64,000 nucleotides of DNA from Megalopta genalis (GCF_051020955.1 NW_027476379.1:124001-188000); one strand, 5' to 3'; shown: positions 51,561 to 59,744, counted from the first letter of the stretch. Numbers and translations: made by a program. The notes: generated by a model not told the origin, from the letters alone.

Positions 51561-52334
51561 TTATGAGATGGTTCGACGAACGTGCAATCGTATCTTGATT
51601 TCTTCGTTTCGAAAATCAATTAAACGTCCCGACTGGTCCACAATGCGAATCGTTAAATCATCCATTGACCGTGTGACGATCGGAAGGTAAATGACTCGTG
51701 CCGGCGTTTCCGATATTTTATACCCTGGCGACACGTTGGGCGCGAATTCGTGTATCGTGTGAACCAGTTTCCCGTTATCGTACGAACCGGTGGTTACGTT
51801 GCATTCTATTCGAATAATATTTGTATTAATGATATTCACGGGGGTGTCCGATATATGCCATGTGTTTGGCGATAAAACACGATTCATAGAGAATCCTAGA
51901 ATAGGACCCGCGTTATTAGGCTTTGTAAAATTTATCCTATATGCGCTTTTTTTTATCCTAATTTATTAGGATTTTTTTTATCTAAAATTTATCCTAATTT
52001 AGCTTTTCATAGTATTGTTGTTCGCTCGCAAGATCAGCGGGTATTCCGGATCGTTCTTATCTTTGGCTGCAGGATACCGCATGCTTATCTCGCGCCTCAA
52101 GTAAGCGTTGATCGCCTCCAGTTCATACGAACCATCTGGGATGCTTATCTCCTCATCTTTGTCGTCGAAATAAAATTTATTGTTTCCAATATTCGAACTG
52201 ATGTTTGGTATTGTGTAATAAGTTTGCAAATCGACCAGACCCAGTTCGTAGTTGGCATTGCTCAGATCTATAGGCGGGAAGTACTTGGACGATAAGACGC
52301 TACTTCTTCCCGATAACGTGAACGTGTAGGACAT
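51561..52334 (-). pseudogene. Minor capsid (penton-like) protein, interrupted by a 57-bp insertion
   Basis: Two open pieces on the minus strand belong to one protein. The N-terminal piece (52,334-51,999, 111 residues, MSYTFTLSGRSSVLS) has the FPPIDL, YELGLVDLQTYYTIPNI and IPDGSYELEAINAYLR motifs I know from Polinton minor capsid proteins. The C-terminal piece (ATG 51,887, open further upstream) ends with IYLPI, LTIRIVDQSGRLIDF and IKIRLHVRR, typical of the single jelly-roll end. Between them lies a 57-bp insertion (51,945-52,001) whose stop codons end the first piece. As 57 is a multiple of three, both flanks are in one frame. The protein would form capsid vertices. Confidence 0.82.
51945..52001. 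repeat. 57-bp palindromic insertion with 6-bp flanking repeat in the minor capsid gene
   Basis: GCTTTT occurs at 51,945-51,950 and again at 52,002-52,007. The stretch between is almost only A/T and contains inverted repeats TTAGGAT and ATCCTAA in both orientations. It has no GT/AG ends for an intron on the coding strand. Confidence 0.7.
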
Positions 52335-52365
52335 TCTTGCAGCGGCGGTAGAATGATTAAAAATG

Positions 52366-52689
52366 CTATGTCAGAGATTCTCGCAAAAATTTTACATACA
52401 ATTGTTCACATACGCTTTCGTTGTAATTTTGATAATTCTTGCGATTGTATGAGATTACCACGTTCGGTCCGAAGTATCGAATTAATTCGATTGGTGGCTG
52501 AAGATTTCCAAAACTATCGAAGTAGCTGATTCGCGACTTCTGCTTTATATATGCGACCCAATGTGTTCCTGGACCATGACTGCTATACAGATTGACTATT
52601 CCTCGTTCATTTATCCATATTTTATTGGGCAATGCATCGAGCATGAAAACTCCGTGAAAATGTGGTAATTTTCTACAGACAATTTTCAA
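52366..52689 (-). CDS. Adenain-like cysteine protease (no ATG start)
   Basis: Adenovirus-protease family enzyme that would mature the capsid. Counting from the first codon here, which is TTG and not ATG, the catalytic His is at 43 in GPGTHWVAYI, the acidic partner Asp at 58 in YFDSFG, and the Cys at 94 in ESVCEQLY, with a Gln at 87 just before. The usual Gly after the catalytic Cys is Glu here. The homologous N-terminus (PHFHGVFMLDALP and upstream) is open back past the pX stop without any in-frame ATG. Its frame is -1 relative to pX, with a slippery heptamer at the pX stop, so either frameshift fusion or loss of the ATG explains the start. The end is TAG at 52,366-52,368. Confidence 0.8.
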   Translation of the reverse strand: MKIVCRKLPHFHGVFMLDALPNKIWINERGIVNLYSSHGPGTHWVAYIKQKSRISYFDSFGNLQPPIELIRYFGPNVVISYNRKNYQNYNESVCEQLYVKFLRESLT

Positions 52690-52712
52690 TTCAAGATCCG
52701 TCGTTGAGTTAT

Positions 52713-53045
52713 CTACTTTTTTCCTTTCGTCTTCCTTTTTTTTTTCTTTTTTCCTTTCCCACGCTTGTATGGTGCAAGATACACTCCACGGCCCTCCATG
52801 GCACGATTGTGTCGTTCCAATTCTTCCAATTGTTTCTTCGCAGCTTTCGCCTCGTTTATCGTTTTAGCCACTGCAGCAGCACCGCCTGACAATGCCCCCA
52901 AAGCTCCCAAAGCAGGAAACAGCAGCGGTAGAAAACCACCTCGTTTGGCAATTGGTAGAATTCTTCCAATATTGTAGCTACTGTAGTTCTTCTTCTTCTT
53001 CTTCCCCTTAACAGCTCGTCGACCCTTCTTCCTTATCAGACCCAT
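52713..53045 (-). CDS. pX-like basic capsid-associated protein with hydrophobic segment
   Basis: This 110-residue protein starts at ATG 53,045. A basic N-terminus (RKKGRR, KGKKKKK) leads into a Gly/Ala-rich hydrophobic stretch at residues 37-60 (LLFPALGALGALSGGAAA). An amphipathic helix follows (AKAAKKQLEELERHNRAMEG), then GRGVYLAPYKRGKG, and a very basic tail. This order is what I know from the small pX-type proteins next to the protease in insect Polintons and adintoviruses, named after adenovirus pX/mu. Likely roles are DNA condensation or membrane interaction in the particle; that is inference. It is the first gene of the minus-strand capsid block, next to the 32-bp repeat spacer. Its last codons AAA AAG and stop TAG form a possible -1 frameshift site into the protease frame. 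Confidence 0.75.
   Translation of the reverse strand: MGLIRKKGRRAVKGKKKKKNYSSYNIGRILPIAKRGGFLPLLFPALGALGALSGGAAAVAKTINEAKAAKKQLEELERHNRAMEGRGVYLAPYKRGKGKKKKKRKTKGKK
52716..52722 (-). promoter_or_regulatory. Candidate -1 frameshift heptamer A AAA AAG at the pX stop
   Basis: On the minus strand the bases AAAAAAG lie directly before the pX stop TAG (52,715-52,713), phased as A AAA AAG. A -1 slip enters the frame of the protease, which has no ATG. I see only weak stems downstream (TCAA with TTGA). Confidence 0.5.
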
Positions 53046-53071
53046 ACCTAATCTTGTCAGGGAATGTCTTT

Positions 53072-53330
53072 TACCAGTCCGTAACGGTATACAGAGCTGT
53101 TTATACCAGTCTGTAGCAGTATACAGAGTTCTTTATACCAGTCTGTAGCGGTATACAGAGCTCTTTATACCAGTCTGTAGCAGTATACAGAGCTGTTTAT
53201 ACCAGTCTGTAGCGGTATACAGAGCTGTTTATATCAGTCTGTAGCGGTATACAGAGCTGTTTCTTACCAGTCTGTAGCGGTATACAGAGCTGTTTCTTGC
53301 CAGTCTGTAGCGGTATATGAAGCTGTTATG
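53072..53330. repeat. 32-bp tandem repeats, eight copies, in the divergent promoter region
   Basis: Eight units of 32-33 bp follow each other, each like TACCAGTCTGTAGCGGTATA then CAGAGCTGTTTA. Every unit contains the inverted pair TACC-N10-GGTA and the palindrome GTATAC. Units differ at few sites (GCAG for GCGG, TTCT for TTTA). They lie between the minus-strand pX and the plus-strand ATPase, so they may bind a regulator of both. Confidence 0.9.
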
Positions 53331-53446
53331 TCAAAAATTCTTTGATTGATAATGAACAAAAAAAAATGTACGTGCGTTAGTTACATGGAGATGTGCTCTA
53401 TCATTTGAATACGAGAAGACTGATATCTATGATGCTTGAGTTCTCG

Positions 53447-53454
53447 TATAAATA
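53447..53454 (+). promoter_or_regulatory. TATA box of the packaging ATPase gene
   Basis: TATAAATA lies 56 bases before the ATG at 53,510, leaving room for a start site about 30 bases downstream and a short leader. Confidence 0.6.
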
Positions 53455-53509
53455 CCTTATCGTTCGAGAAGAAAATTTAGCATAACAAAAGACAGTCGAG
53501 AGAGAGAGC

Positions 53510-54202
53510 ATGCGTTTCGTACGACAGTCTTTGAATATCCGGGTTCCGACCTACCGCACGTTCGACGACCATGATGAGATAATTCGGAAGCATGGGCCAT
53601 TGCTACCGAGTACTATACGATGCGTGATAAGCGGCCCGTCAGGATGTGGTAAAACGAACGTCATGATTAACCTGTTGGAAAGTCCGAATGGACTGCGATT
53701 CGCAAATGTGTATGTGTATTCGAAATCATCACGTCAACCAAAATATCAATACTTGAACAACTTATTCTCGCACGTGGGCAAGGACGTAGGTTACTTTGCC
53801 TATTCGGACAACGCGCACGTGATTCCCCCGGCGGATGCTCGACCGAATTCGATATTTATCTTCGACGACGTTGCTTGTGATGAACAGGACGTTATCAGAG
53901 AATATTTCGCGATGGGCAGACATTCGCACGTCGATTGTTTCTACCTGTCGCAATCATACGCGAGAATACCCAAACATTTGATTCGCGACAATGCCAATCT
54001 ATTGATTCTATTCAATCAAGATGCCATGAATCTGCGACACGTTCATCAGGATCATGTGAATACCGATATGTCGTTCGAAAGTTTCAACGCAGTTTGATCA
54101 AGGTGTTGGCGAAACAAGTATGAATTCCTTGTAATCGACAAAGACAGCCTTGTGAACCGAGGACGTTACAGACGCGGATTTAACGAATTCGTCGTGCTGT
54201 GA
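53510..54202 (+). pseudogene. A32/FtsK-like genome-packaging ATPase with in-frame stop
   Basis: It would pump element DNA into the capsid. The start is ATG (MRFVRQSLNIRVPTYRTF). Walker A GPSGCGKT is at residues 42-49, Walker B FIFDD at 116-120, followed by the CDEQ and FYLSQSYARIPKHLIRDNANLLILF stretch that carries the sensor Gln. An in-frame TGA at 54,095-54,097 ends the first 195 codons. The same frame then continues about 34 codons to TGA 54,200-54,202 and contains the conserved end motif GRYRRGF. In homologues a Cys often stands at the place of the TGA, as I recall. So this is one nonsense change, not a frameshift. It is the first plus-strand gene after the 32-bp repeats. Confidence 0.88.
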
Positions 54203-54257
54203 TCCGACTCATTTGGACGGTAAGAGGTGTCGGTGTCACATCGTGCTCCCACTCGAT

Positions 54258-55433
54258 ATGCGTCCGTCAAAGAAAAACCTGCGAGCTGCCATCGTTAAGG
54301 AAATAGCTAAGACCAGTGACGTCATACGTAAAAAGAGTTTAGCCTTGAAAGTTGGGAAAATGGATGTACAGTCTAACATTCAGACAAATTTACGTCCGAT
54401 CGTGGAACCGTTGAAACAGCTGGTCCAAAATACAGCTACGGAAGCGAAAGATAATACATCAAATGCTGACCGATTGTTGGATTTGCAAACACAGCAGTCG
54501 CTGTTCTCTGTGAAGAAGAAGAAGAAAGTGGAGAGAGAATTTATTAAGAAAAAGAGGACACACGATGAAGCGGCATTAACTCCAAGGATGCATTTGAAAA
54601 AGAAGAAGAAGAATAATAAAGTATGTTCCCCCATCGGTGTCAGCGATGACGCCGACTATGTTGACGATGACGACGACGACGACAACGACGACGACGACGA
54701 CGACGATGATGCGGACACCAATATGGTGCTCGAACCAACACCTTCAATGCATCGGGAGAAGGAGGTAGCTTTCGAATCATCTCCAACGGCTGCAACATCG
54801 TTGGAATCATCGGTGCGAAATATTTTGAGAAGTCCTGAAAAGCATCGCGACGAATACGAGCATTTGTTCAGTAATCTTGGACCTTTAGCGAGCGAATACT
54901 TGAGAAATTTCTTTAGCGGGCCGCCGAAAAGTCAGGACAATGTGTACGGAGTGTATTTTCATAATAACAAACTGATGCTTGGAAACGTTGCGTTCGACGT
55001 GAAAAGCAACGATGATATTGTTATTAATAAAATTAGGTACAGAGGAACTCCAGGTCTCTACGAATTGATATTCAACAGAATACCCAACGAGAACCTGTAC
55101 ACCGAGAATGATAAGGAAATTTATAGAAACATTCTCATCGCTACGCATGCGCACCGACGTGGTAATCAGATAATGGGAAACAAGGGCTACAAGTACAAAA
55201 CTATTATAGGACCAATGTTCTCAGCGTTGCGTAGAAAAGGTATAAATATTCCAACGACGATGATGCGTGTAACCAACAATCCGGTCCATTATGTGCATTG
55301 GGATGACCCAAATGAGCTTGTCGATCGTTTGAAATTGTTGATGGCATCGAAAAATGCTGGTCATACCAACCACGACAATGAAATAACATCCATAATCGAA
55401 GAACTTCGCGAAGCTGGATTGATTATAAATTAA
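54258..55433 (+). CDS. DUF8207-type conserved Polinton protein
   Basis: This 391-residue protein starts at the ATG at 54,258. An upstream TTG-initiated reading would add 15 residues and is not needed. The N-terminus (about 1-60) is helical and basic. Lysine clusters (KKKKK, IKKKR) near 75-95 and 110-120 look like nuclear localisation signals. A run of Asp with single Asn/Ala lies at about 134-152. The C-terminal domain (about 228-390) has YGVYFHNNKLMLG, YRGTPGLYELIF, WDDPNELVDRLKLLMAS and EITSIIEELREAGLI, which I recognise as the arthropod DUF8207 domain common in Polintons. Function is unknown. It follows the ATPase by 55 bases and precedes the fibre-like genes, so a virion or packaging role is possible. 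Confidence 0.8.
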   Translation: MRPSKKNLRAAIVKEIAKTSDVIRKKSLALKVGKMDVQSNIQTNLRPIVEPLKQLVQNTATEAKDNTSNADRLLDLQTQQSLFSVKKKKKVEREFIKKKRTHDEAALTPRMHLKKKKKNNKVCSPIGVSDDADYVDDDDDDDNDDDDDDDDADTNMVLEPTPSMHREKEVAFESSPTAATSLESSVRNILRSPEKHRDEYEHLFSNLGPLASEYLRNFFSGPPKSQDNVYGVYFHNNKLMLGNVAFDVKSNDDIVINKIRYRGTPGLYELIFNRIPNENLYTENDKEIYRNILIATHAHRRGNQIMGNKGYKYKTIIGPMFSALRRKGINIPTTMMRVTNNPVHYVHWDDPNELVDRLKLLMASKNAGHTNHDNEITSIIEELREAGLIIN

Positions 55434-55469
55434 ATTGCTCGAATATTTATTACGTTAGTGACGAATGAA

Positions 55470-55700
55470 ATGTCTGTTGGTAAATTTATCAAATGGTTCG
55501 ATAAAATGAGTATCCGTTGGAATTGGTGTGAAACCAATCAAACGTTATCCGTAGATGAAAATTGGGAGGACAGATTTAAAAATATTGAGTTCAGACTCGA
55601 AGATATTTGTCGACAAATACAACAGATCGAGCAACAGCAAGATCTACTCGAGTTGTTGGTGTTAAAGAAGAAGAAGAAGAAAGGAGAAGAAAACAATTGA
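55470..55700 (+). CDS. Small protein with C-terminal coiled coil, unknown function
   Basis: This 76-residue frame starts at ATG 55,470 (MSVGKFIKWFDK). The middle, WEDRFKNIEFRLEDICRQIQ and following, has heptad-like hydrophobic spacing and an IEQQQD end. The C-terminus is a Lys run followed by acidic residues. The RQIQQIEQQQD text resembles GQMRRIEEQQQ in the coiled-coil protein at 57,774-58,577, so it may be a short member of the same fibre-like group. It ends 17 bases before the next ATG. I do not recognise a family. Confidence 0.5.
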   Translation: MSVGKFIKWFDKMSIRWNWCETNQTLSVDENWEDRFKNIEFRLEDICRQIQQIEQQQDLLELLVLKKKKKKGEENN

Positions 55701-55717
55701 ACCGAGAAACGAAAAAA

Positions 55718-57208
55718 ATGTCTATTAATAAATTTGGTACGTTGTATAAACGTAGTACGCCTGAGTCGAAAATATTGGCAGATAGTTCAACTTTTTATTC
55801 GATATGTAAAAATTATGTACACGATAATGCCATATGCACGATCGGCAATTTGTACGATGCACGAGGCGCTAAGATCGCTCGTGTCGCAAATCCTACGACG
55901 AACGATGACGCGGCCACCAAACTGTACGTCGATTGCGTTTCGAAGATAGGTGATGATACTGTAACGTCATCGCTTCACGAGTACATGCAGAATAATGCGA
56001 TGTGCTTCTCAACAGAATCGTACACGGCTCGAAACAAGAGGATCAAACATTTGGCGGAACCGCTTCAAAACGATGACGCGGCCACTAGATCGTACGATGA
56101 CGATGTATCGAAAAAAGGTGACGACGAGCTTCGTAGAAAAATAACGGCTAACGAAAAAATGACGAAGGGTGTCGAACAGGCCGGTGTAAAATACAAGTCC
56201 GAACTCATGGATAAAATAACAGCTAATGAAAAAATGACGAAGGGTGTCGAACGGGCCGGTGTAAAATACAAGTCCGAACTCATGGATAAAATAACGGCTA
56301 ATAAAAAAATGACGAAGGGTGTCGAACAGGCCGGTGTAAAATACAAGTCTGAACTCATGGATAAAATAACGGCTAACGAAAAGTTGGCGAAGGATGTCAA
56401 AGAGACTAGTGCGAAGTGGAAATCCGAACTCGTGGGTAAAATAACGGCTAACGAAAAGTTGGCGAAGGATGCCAAACAGACTAGCCTAAAATGCAAGTCC
56501 GAACTCGTGGGTAAAATAACGGCTAATGAAAAGTTGGCGAAGGATGCCAAACAGACTAGCCTAAAATGCAAGTCCGAACTCGTGGGTAAAATAACGGCTA
56601 ATGAAAAGTTGGCGAAGGATGCCAAACAGACTAGCCTAAAATGCAAGTCCGAACTCGTGGGTAAAATAACGGCTAACGAAAAGTTGGCGAAGGATGCTAA
56701 ACAGGCTAGTGCGAAGTGGAAATCCGAACTCGTGAGTAAAATAACGGCTAACGAAAAGTTGGCGAAGGATGCTAAACAAACTAGTGCGAAGTGGAAATCC
56801 GAACTCGTGGGTAAAATAACGGCTAACGAAAAGTTGGCGAAGGATGCCAAAGAGACTAGTGCGAAATGGAAATCCGAACTCATGGATAAAATAACGGCTA
56901 ACGAGAAACTAACGAAAGATATGAAGCAGACTAATGAAAAATGGAGGAATAAAGTGCTGGCTAAAACATATAATTTTCAATACGACAGTGATCAGAAAAT
57001 TAAATCAATTGATTCAGATAACCATAAAATTAATGTGAAAATTGATAACGTATTTTCGGTATTGGAGCAAAAGGTTGAAGCGTTAAAACAGAATATGAAA
57101 GATGAAACGGACAGCTCAATCGGTAACCAACTACAAATGTTTGAGGAAAGTTTTCGTGGTAAAATGAAGAAATTAGTTGCCGAGGAATGCCTCAAGTTCT
57201 ATAAATAA
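55718..57208 (+). CDS. Fibre-like repeat protein with two phage-type attachment motifs
   Basis: 496 residues from ATG 55,718 (MSINKFGTLYKR). An earlier in-frame start would read through Lys/Arg-rich text with no homology. Residues 46-72 and about 102-128 carry the pattern YDARGAKIARVANP followed by DDAATKLYVD, and a second, degraded copy (NKRIKHLAEP, DDAATRSYDD). This N-x-x-I-x-x-L-x-x-P-x-x-x-x-D-A-x-T-x-x-Y-V pattern is known from trimeric tail-fibre and fibre-like proteins. Residues 141-415 are eleven 25-residue repeats starting KITANEK, predicted alpha-helical coiled coil. The tail (416-496) is again coiled-coil-like and ends CLKFYK. The likely role is a trimeric spike or fibre of the virion; that is inference. 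Confidence 0.72.
   Translation: MSINKFGTLYKRSTPESKILADSSTFYSICKNYVHDNAICTIGNLYDARGAKIARVANPTTNDDAATKLYVDCVSKIGDDTVTSSLHEYMQNNAMCFSTESYTARNKRIKHLAEPLQNDDAATRSYDDDVSKKGDDELRRKITANEKMTKGVEQAGVKYKSELMDKITANEKMTKGVERAGVKYKSELMDKITANKKMTKGVEQAGVKYKSELMDKITANEKLAKDVKETSAKWKSELVGKITANEKLAKDAKQTSLKCKSELVGKITANEKLAKDAKQTSLKCKSELVGKITANEKLAKDAKQTSLKCKSELVGKITANEKLAKDAKQASAKWKSELVSKITANEKLAKDAKQTSAKWKSELVGKITANEKLAKDAKETSAKWKSELMDKITANEKLTKDMKQTNEKWRNKVLAKTYNFQYDSDQKIKSIDSDNHKINVKIDNVFSVLEQKVEALKQNMKDETDSSIGNQLQMFEESFRGKMKKLVAEECLKFYK
56138..56962 (+). repeat. Eleven tandem 75-bp coding repeats (25 residues each)
   Basis: Each unit encodes KITANEK followed by a variable centre and KSEL. Units 1-3 share the GVEQAGVKYK type and units 5-7 the KQTSLKCK type, with units 6 and 7 nearly identical in DNA. 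The repeat also leaves a 272-codon antisense frame, which I treat as a shadow. Confidence 0.92.
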
Positions 57209-57298
57209 CATGCTTTTGCAACGATTGCATCATTTTTGCTGGTGATTACGGTGGTAAAACATCGATTGTCGAAAGAAATTGGAGCAGCAGCAGCAACG

Positions 57299-57751
57299 AT
57301 GCGTAACAGCAGCAGCAGCAGCAGCAAGAAATCATCGTCTCGTGATTCGCTAAAGCAGACTATTCAAGACATCGTTGCGAATATAGACACGAAACATGAA
57401 CATCACAAGGACAATTCAATCAACACGAAGAGTTTCAATAGATTTATGTTCGATCTGATAAATACTATAAGAAAATACGTTCTACACGTATCGGACGAGA
57501 ATGACGAGTTCGATGCATTGGGTCTACCTATAGAAAGTATAAAAGTTCCTATTAACGCGAAGAAGTATGTGGACAACGTTATCAACGAGAGGGCGGTAAT
57601 TTTGAACAGTGGCAACGAATTTTTCGATGCAAAATCTCGAATTATTCGATATTTGGCAACTCCGGTTTTCGCCAGCGACTCGACAACAAAAAGTTACGTT
57701 GACGACGCGATCGATTCGTTGAAAAAAAACATTTACGTACGACCTGTATGA
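57299..57751 (+). pseudogene. Second fibre-like protein, N-terminal part, ended by a frameshift
   Basis: 150 codons from ATG 57,299 (MRNSSSSSSKKSSS). A TTG-initiated longer frame is possible but not supported. A Ser-rich start is followed by helical text and then the attachment pattern FFDAKSRIIRYLATP with DSTTKSYVDDAI near residues 105-135, the same kind as in the preceding gene. At the A8 run 57,722-57,729 the frame changes by +1. Coding homology goes on in the frame of the next entry, while this frame stops at 57,751. The two parts most likely were one gene. Confidence 0.65.
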
Positions 57752-57773
57752 AACTATTGACGATGTTCACTCG

Positions 57774-58577
57774 ATGAAACGCGCGGTAGAAACTCTCCAA
57801 AAATTCGTGACAAACGACGAATCCAATCATGAGAATCTGAAGAAACATGTTGAGACGTGCATCGAGCAGAATAATAAAAGTATCAATGAAAAGCTATGTC
57901 AAAGATTCGTCGAGCTCGAGGATAAGTTGTTCGAAACAATGAAAGCTGAGGGTATCGTGGATCGAGAAAAATTGAATGCCGTTGTGAAATTTGCTGACAA
58001 CGTCGAGCACAAACTTGCAAGTGTGGAACACAAAGTTAACAGCAACTGGCCGAAAAAGATTGATAACCTTGAAAATCACATATTAAATAAAATCCACATC
58101 TTGGAGGAAATTACGAGCACTGGCAAAGCGAATCAGGGAAAGTTGGCGCAACTTGAATTACTCGTAGACGAACTGCAAAATAAATTTACAGTAGGCGGTT
58201 TTGAAACTGGCAAGGAATTGGATGAGAGGTTCGAAAGGCTTAATACTGCTATGTACAAGAGATTACTCGAGCTGACTGGAGAGGGGAACATAGTCGTGAA
58301 ATTCGAACAGTTACATAAATCTTTATTAGAGAAATTTACCGAAATATACGGACAAATGCGACGTATCGAAGAACAGCAGCAATACAGTGTGCGCGTCGCT
58401 TTCGAGGAATTGGATTCTCGTATGAGACTTTGTTTCAGAGACTTGTTGACTGTAGCGGTAGCAGCAACCACAGAAGAGATTCCGATAACGCAAAAAGCGT
58501 CAATAGCTGAAAAGTCCATCGATAACGCAAAAGAGGACGCGACAGCGATCGAAAAGACTCCGAGAACGCAAGGATAA
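57774..58577 (+). pseudogene. Second fibre-like protein, C-terminal coiled-coil part
   Basis: 267 codons from an internal ATG. The frame is open a little further upstream to the A8 run, so this ATG is probably not a real start. The text is rich in Glu, Lys, Leu and Asn with heptad spacing almost throughout (for example KHVETCIEQNNKSINEKL and FERLNTAMYKRLLELTGEG), as expected for a trimeric coiled-coil stalk. A late IEEQQQYSVRVAFEELDSR region may be a distal domain. An Ala/Thr-rich tail overlaps the duplicated segment at about 58,516. Confidence 0.6.
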
Positions 58578-58697
58578 TTAAATTAGCGTATCTTAATTTC
58601 AAGCGACCGCAGATTCATCGATAACGCAAAAGAGAGCGCGGCAGCGGTCAACGCAAGGATAATTAAATTAGCGTATCTTAATTTCGAGCGACCGCAG
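58516..58697 (+). repeat. Imperfect tandem duplication upstream of the integrase
   Basis: CATCGATAACGCAAAAGAG recurs at about 58,518 and 58,616. AACGCAAGGATAATTAAATT, followed by AGCGTATCTTAATTTC, recurs at about 58,565 and 58,650. The first copy includes the 3' end of the preceding reading frame and the second is non-coding, so the duplication probably carried coding DNA into the spacer before the integrase. Confidence 0.8.
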
Positions 58698-58714
58698 ACT
58701 GACAAGGCGAAATC

Positions 58715-59641
58715 ATGAGCGGCGATAAAGTGAACTTGGTGAATGAACTGCATGCTCCGGCGAGACGTTACTTCCGGCGGAGGCGAGTGGTTACGCGAGG
58801 ACTCGACGATCTCTGGCAAGCTGATATCGTTGAAGTTCAACCGTACGCAAGAGAGAATCGAAGACATCGATATATTCTTACAATAATCGATACATTCAGC
58901 AAGTATGCCTGGGCCGTTCCTTTGAAAAGCAAAAATGCTGACGATGTGTGCAAAGCTTTCGCGTCGGTGTTGAAAAAAGATGGCCGAATACCGAACAATT
59001 TGCAAACCGATATGGGGAAAGAATTCTACAATAAAGATTTTCAAGAATATCTGAAGAAACGTAACATCAACCACTATTCCACATTCAGCACTATGAAAGC
59101 GTCCATAGTCGAACGATTCAATCGTACATTGAAGAACAACATGTGGTAATTTTTCTCGTTGAGCGGAAAATATCGTTGGATCGACGAGCTACCCACGTTG
59201 ATTAAGGACTACAATAATCAAAAACATCACACCATTCGTATGCGACCTGCAAACGTGAATCATAAAAATGAGAAGTATCTTTTATCTACCGTGTACAGCA
59301 ACGTCAAGATCGCCGGTCCTGCGAAATTCAAAGTTGGCGACTATGTGCGCATCAGCAAGTTCAAAACCGTATTCGACAAAGGATACACACCGAACTGGTC
59401 AACGGAAGTATTTAAGATCGCGACGGTGAAACGAACGAACCCCGTCACGTATCTTTTGGTTGATTTGCAGAACAAACCTATCGCTGGAGGATTTTACGAA
59501 TACGAGATACGCGCTACCAAATATGCCGAAGTGTATTTAGTAGAAAAAGTATTGCGTCGAAAAGGAAATGAAATATATGTGAAATGGTTGGGGCTGGATT
59601 CGTCACATAACTCTTGGATAAAGAAATCATCTGTACTTTAA
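58715..59641 (+). pseudogene. Polinton rve integrase with C-terminal chromodomain, in-frame TAA
   Basis: Retroviral-type integrase that would insert the element. The start is ATG 58,715 (MSGDKVNLVNELHAP). The RRRVV and GLDDLWQADIVE stretch opens the catalytic core. Catalytic residues are Asp37 in WQADI, Asp99 in LQTDMGKEF and Glu133 in KASIVERFNRTL. TAA at 59,147-59,149, directly after KNNMW, interrupts the frame, but the same frame continues for 163 codons. The second part has RWIDELPTLIKDYN, TIRMRPANV, an SH3-like KFKVGDYVRISK block and a chromodomain-like end: YLVEKVLRRKGNEIYVKWLG with a following W. So the lesion is one nonsense codon. No N-terminal HHCC finger is visible, as in other short insect Polinton integrases I know. 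Confidence 0.9.
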
Positions 59642-59656
59642 TTATATAATGTAATG

Positions 59657-59678
59657 TTTATTTTGTTTCTTTAATAAA
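59657..59678. terminator. Overlapping polyadenylation signals of two convergent genes
   Basis: AATAAA lies on the plus strand at 59,673-59,678, 32 bases after the integrase stop. On the minus strand AATAAA lies at 59,662-59,657, 83 bases after the stop of the spliced minus-strand gene. The 103-bp convergent spacer serves both. Confidence 0.6.
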
Positions 59679-59744
59679 CATGAAAAAATACATAAATGCT
59701 TTTTACATTAATACTAATTAATTCCCCCCCACACGCACACAATT

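Noticed and set aside
51945..52001. Intron in the minor capsid gene
   Set aside because: The segment has no GT and AG ends on the coding strand. It has flanking 6-bp duplicates and inverted repeats instead.
56065..56883. 272-codon minus-strand frame with LASFANFSLAVILP repeats
   Set aside because: It is antisense to the 75-bp coding repeats and mirrors their period. The plus-strand gene has the attachment motifs and a sensible start.
57721..57730. Programmed frameshift at the A8 run of the second fibre-like gene
   Set aside because: The phase A AAA AAC would fit a -1 slip, but the downstream frame is +1, so a one-base length change in the run explains it better.
55470..58577. Origin of the fibre-like genes from bacterial or phage contamination
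   Set aside because: They lie between Polinton genes on the same strand with continuous composition. Spliceosomal introns occur nearby, and similar motifs are known in insect Polintons.
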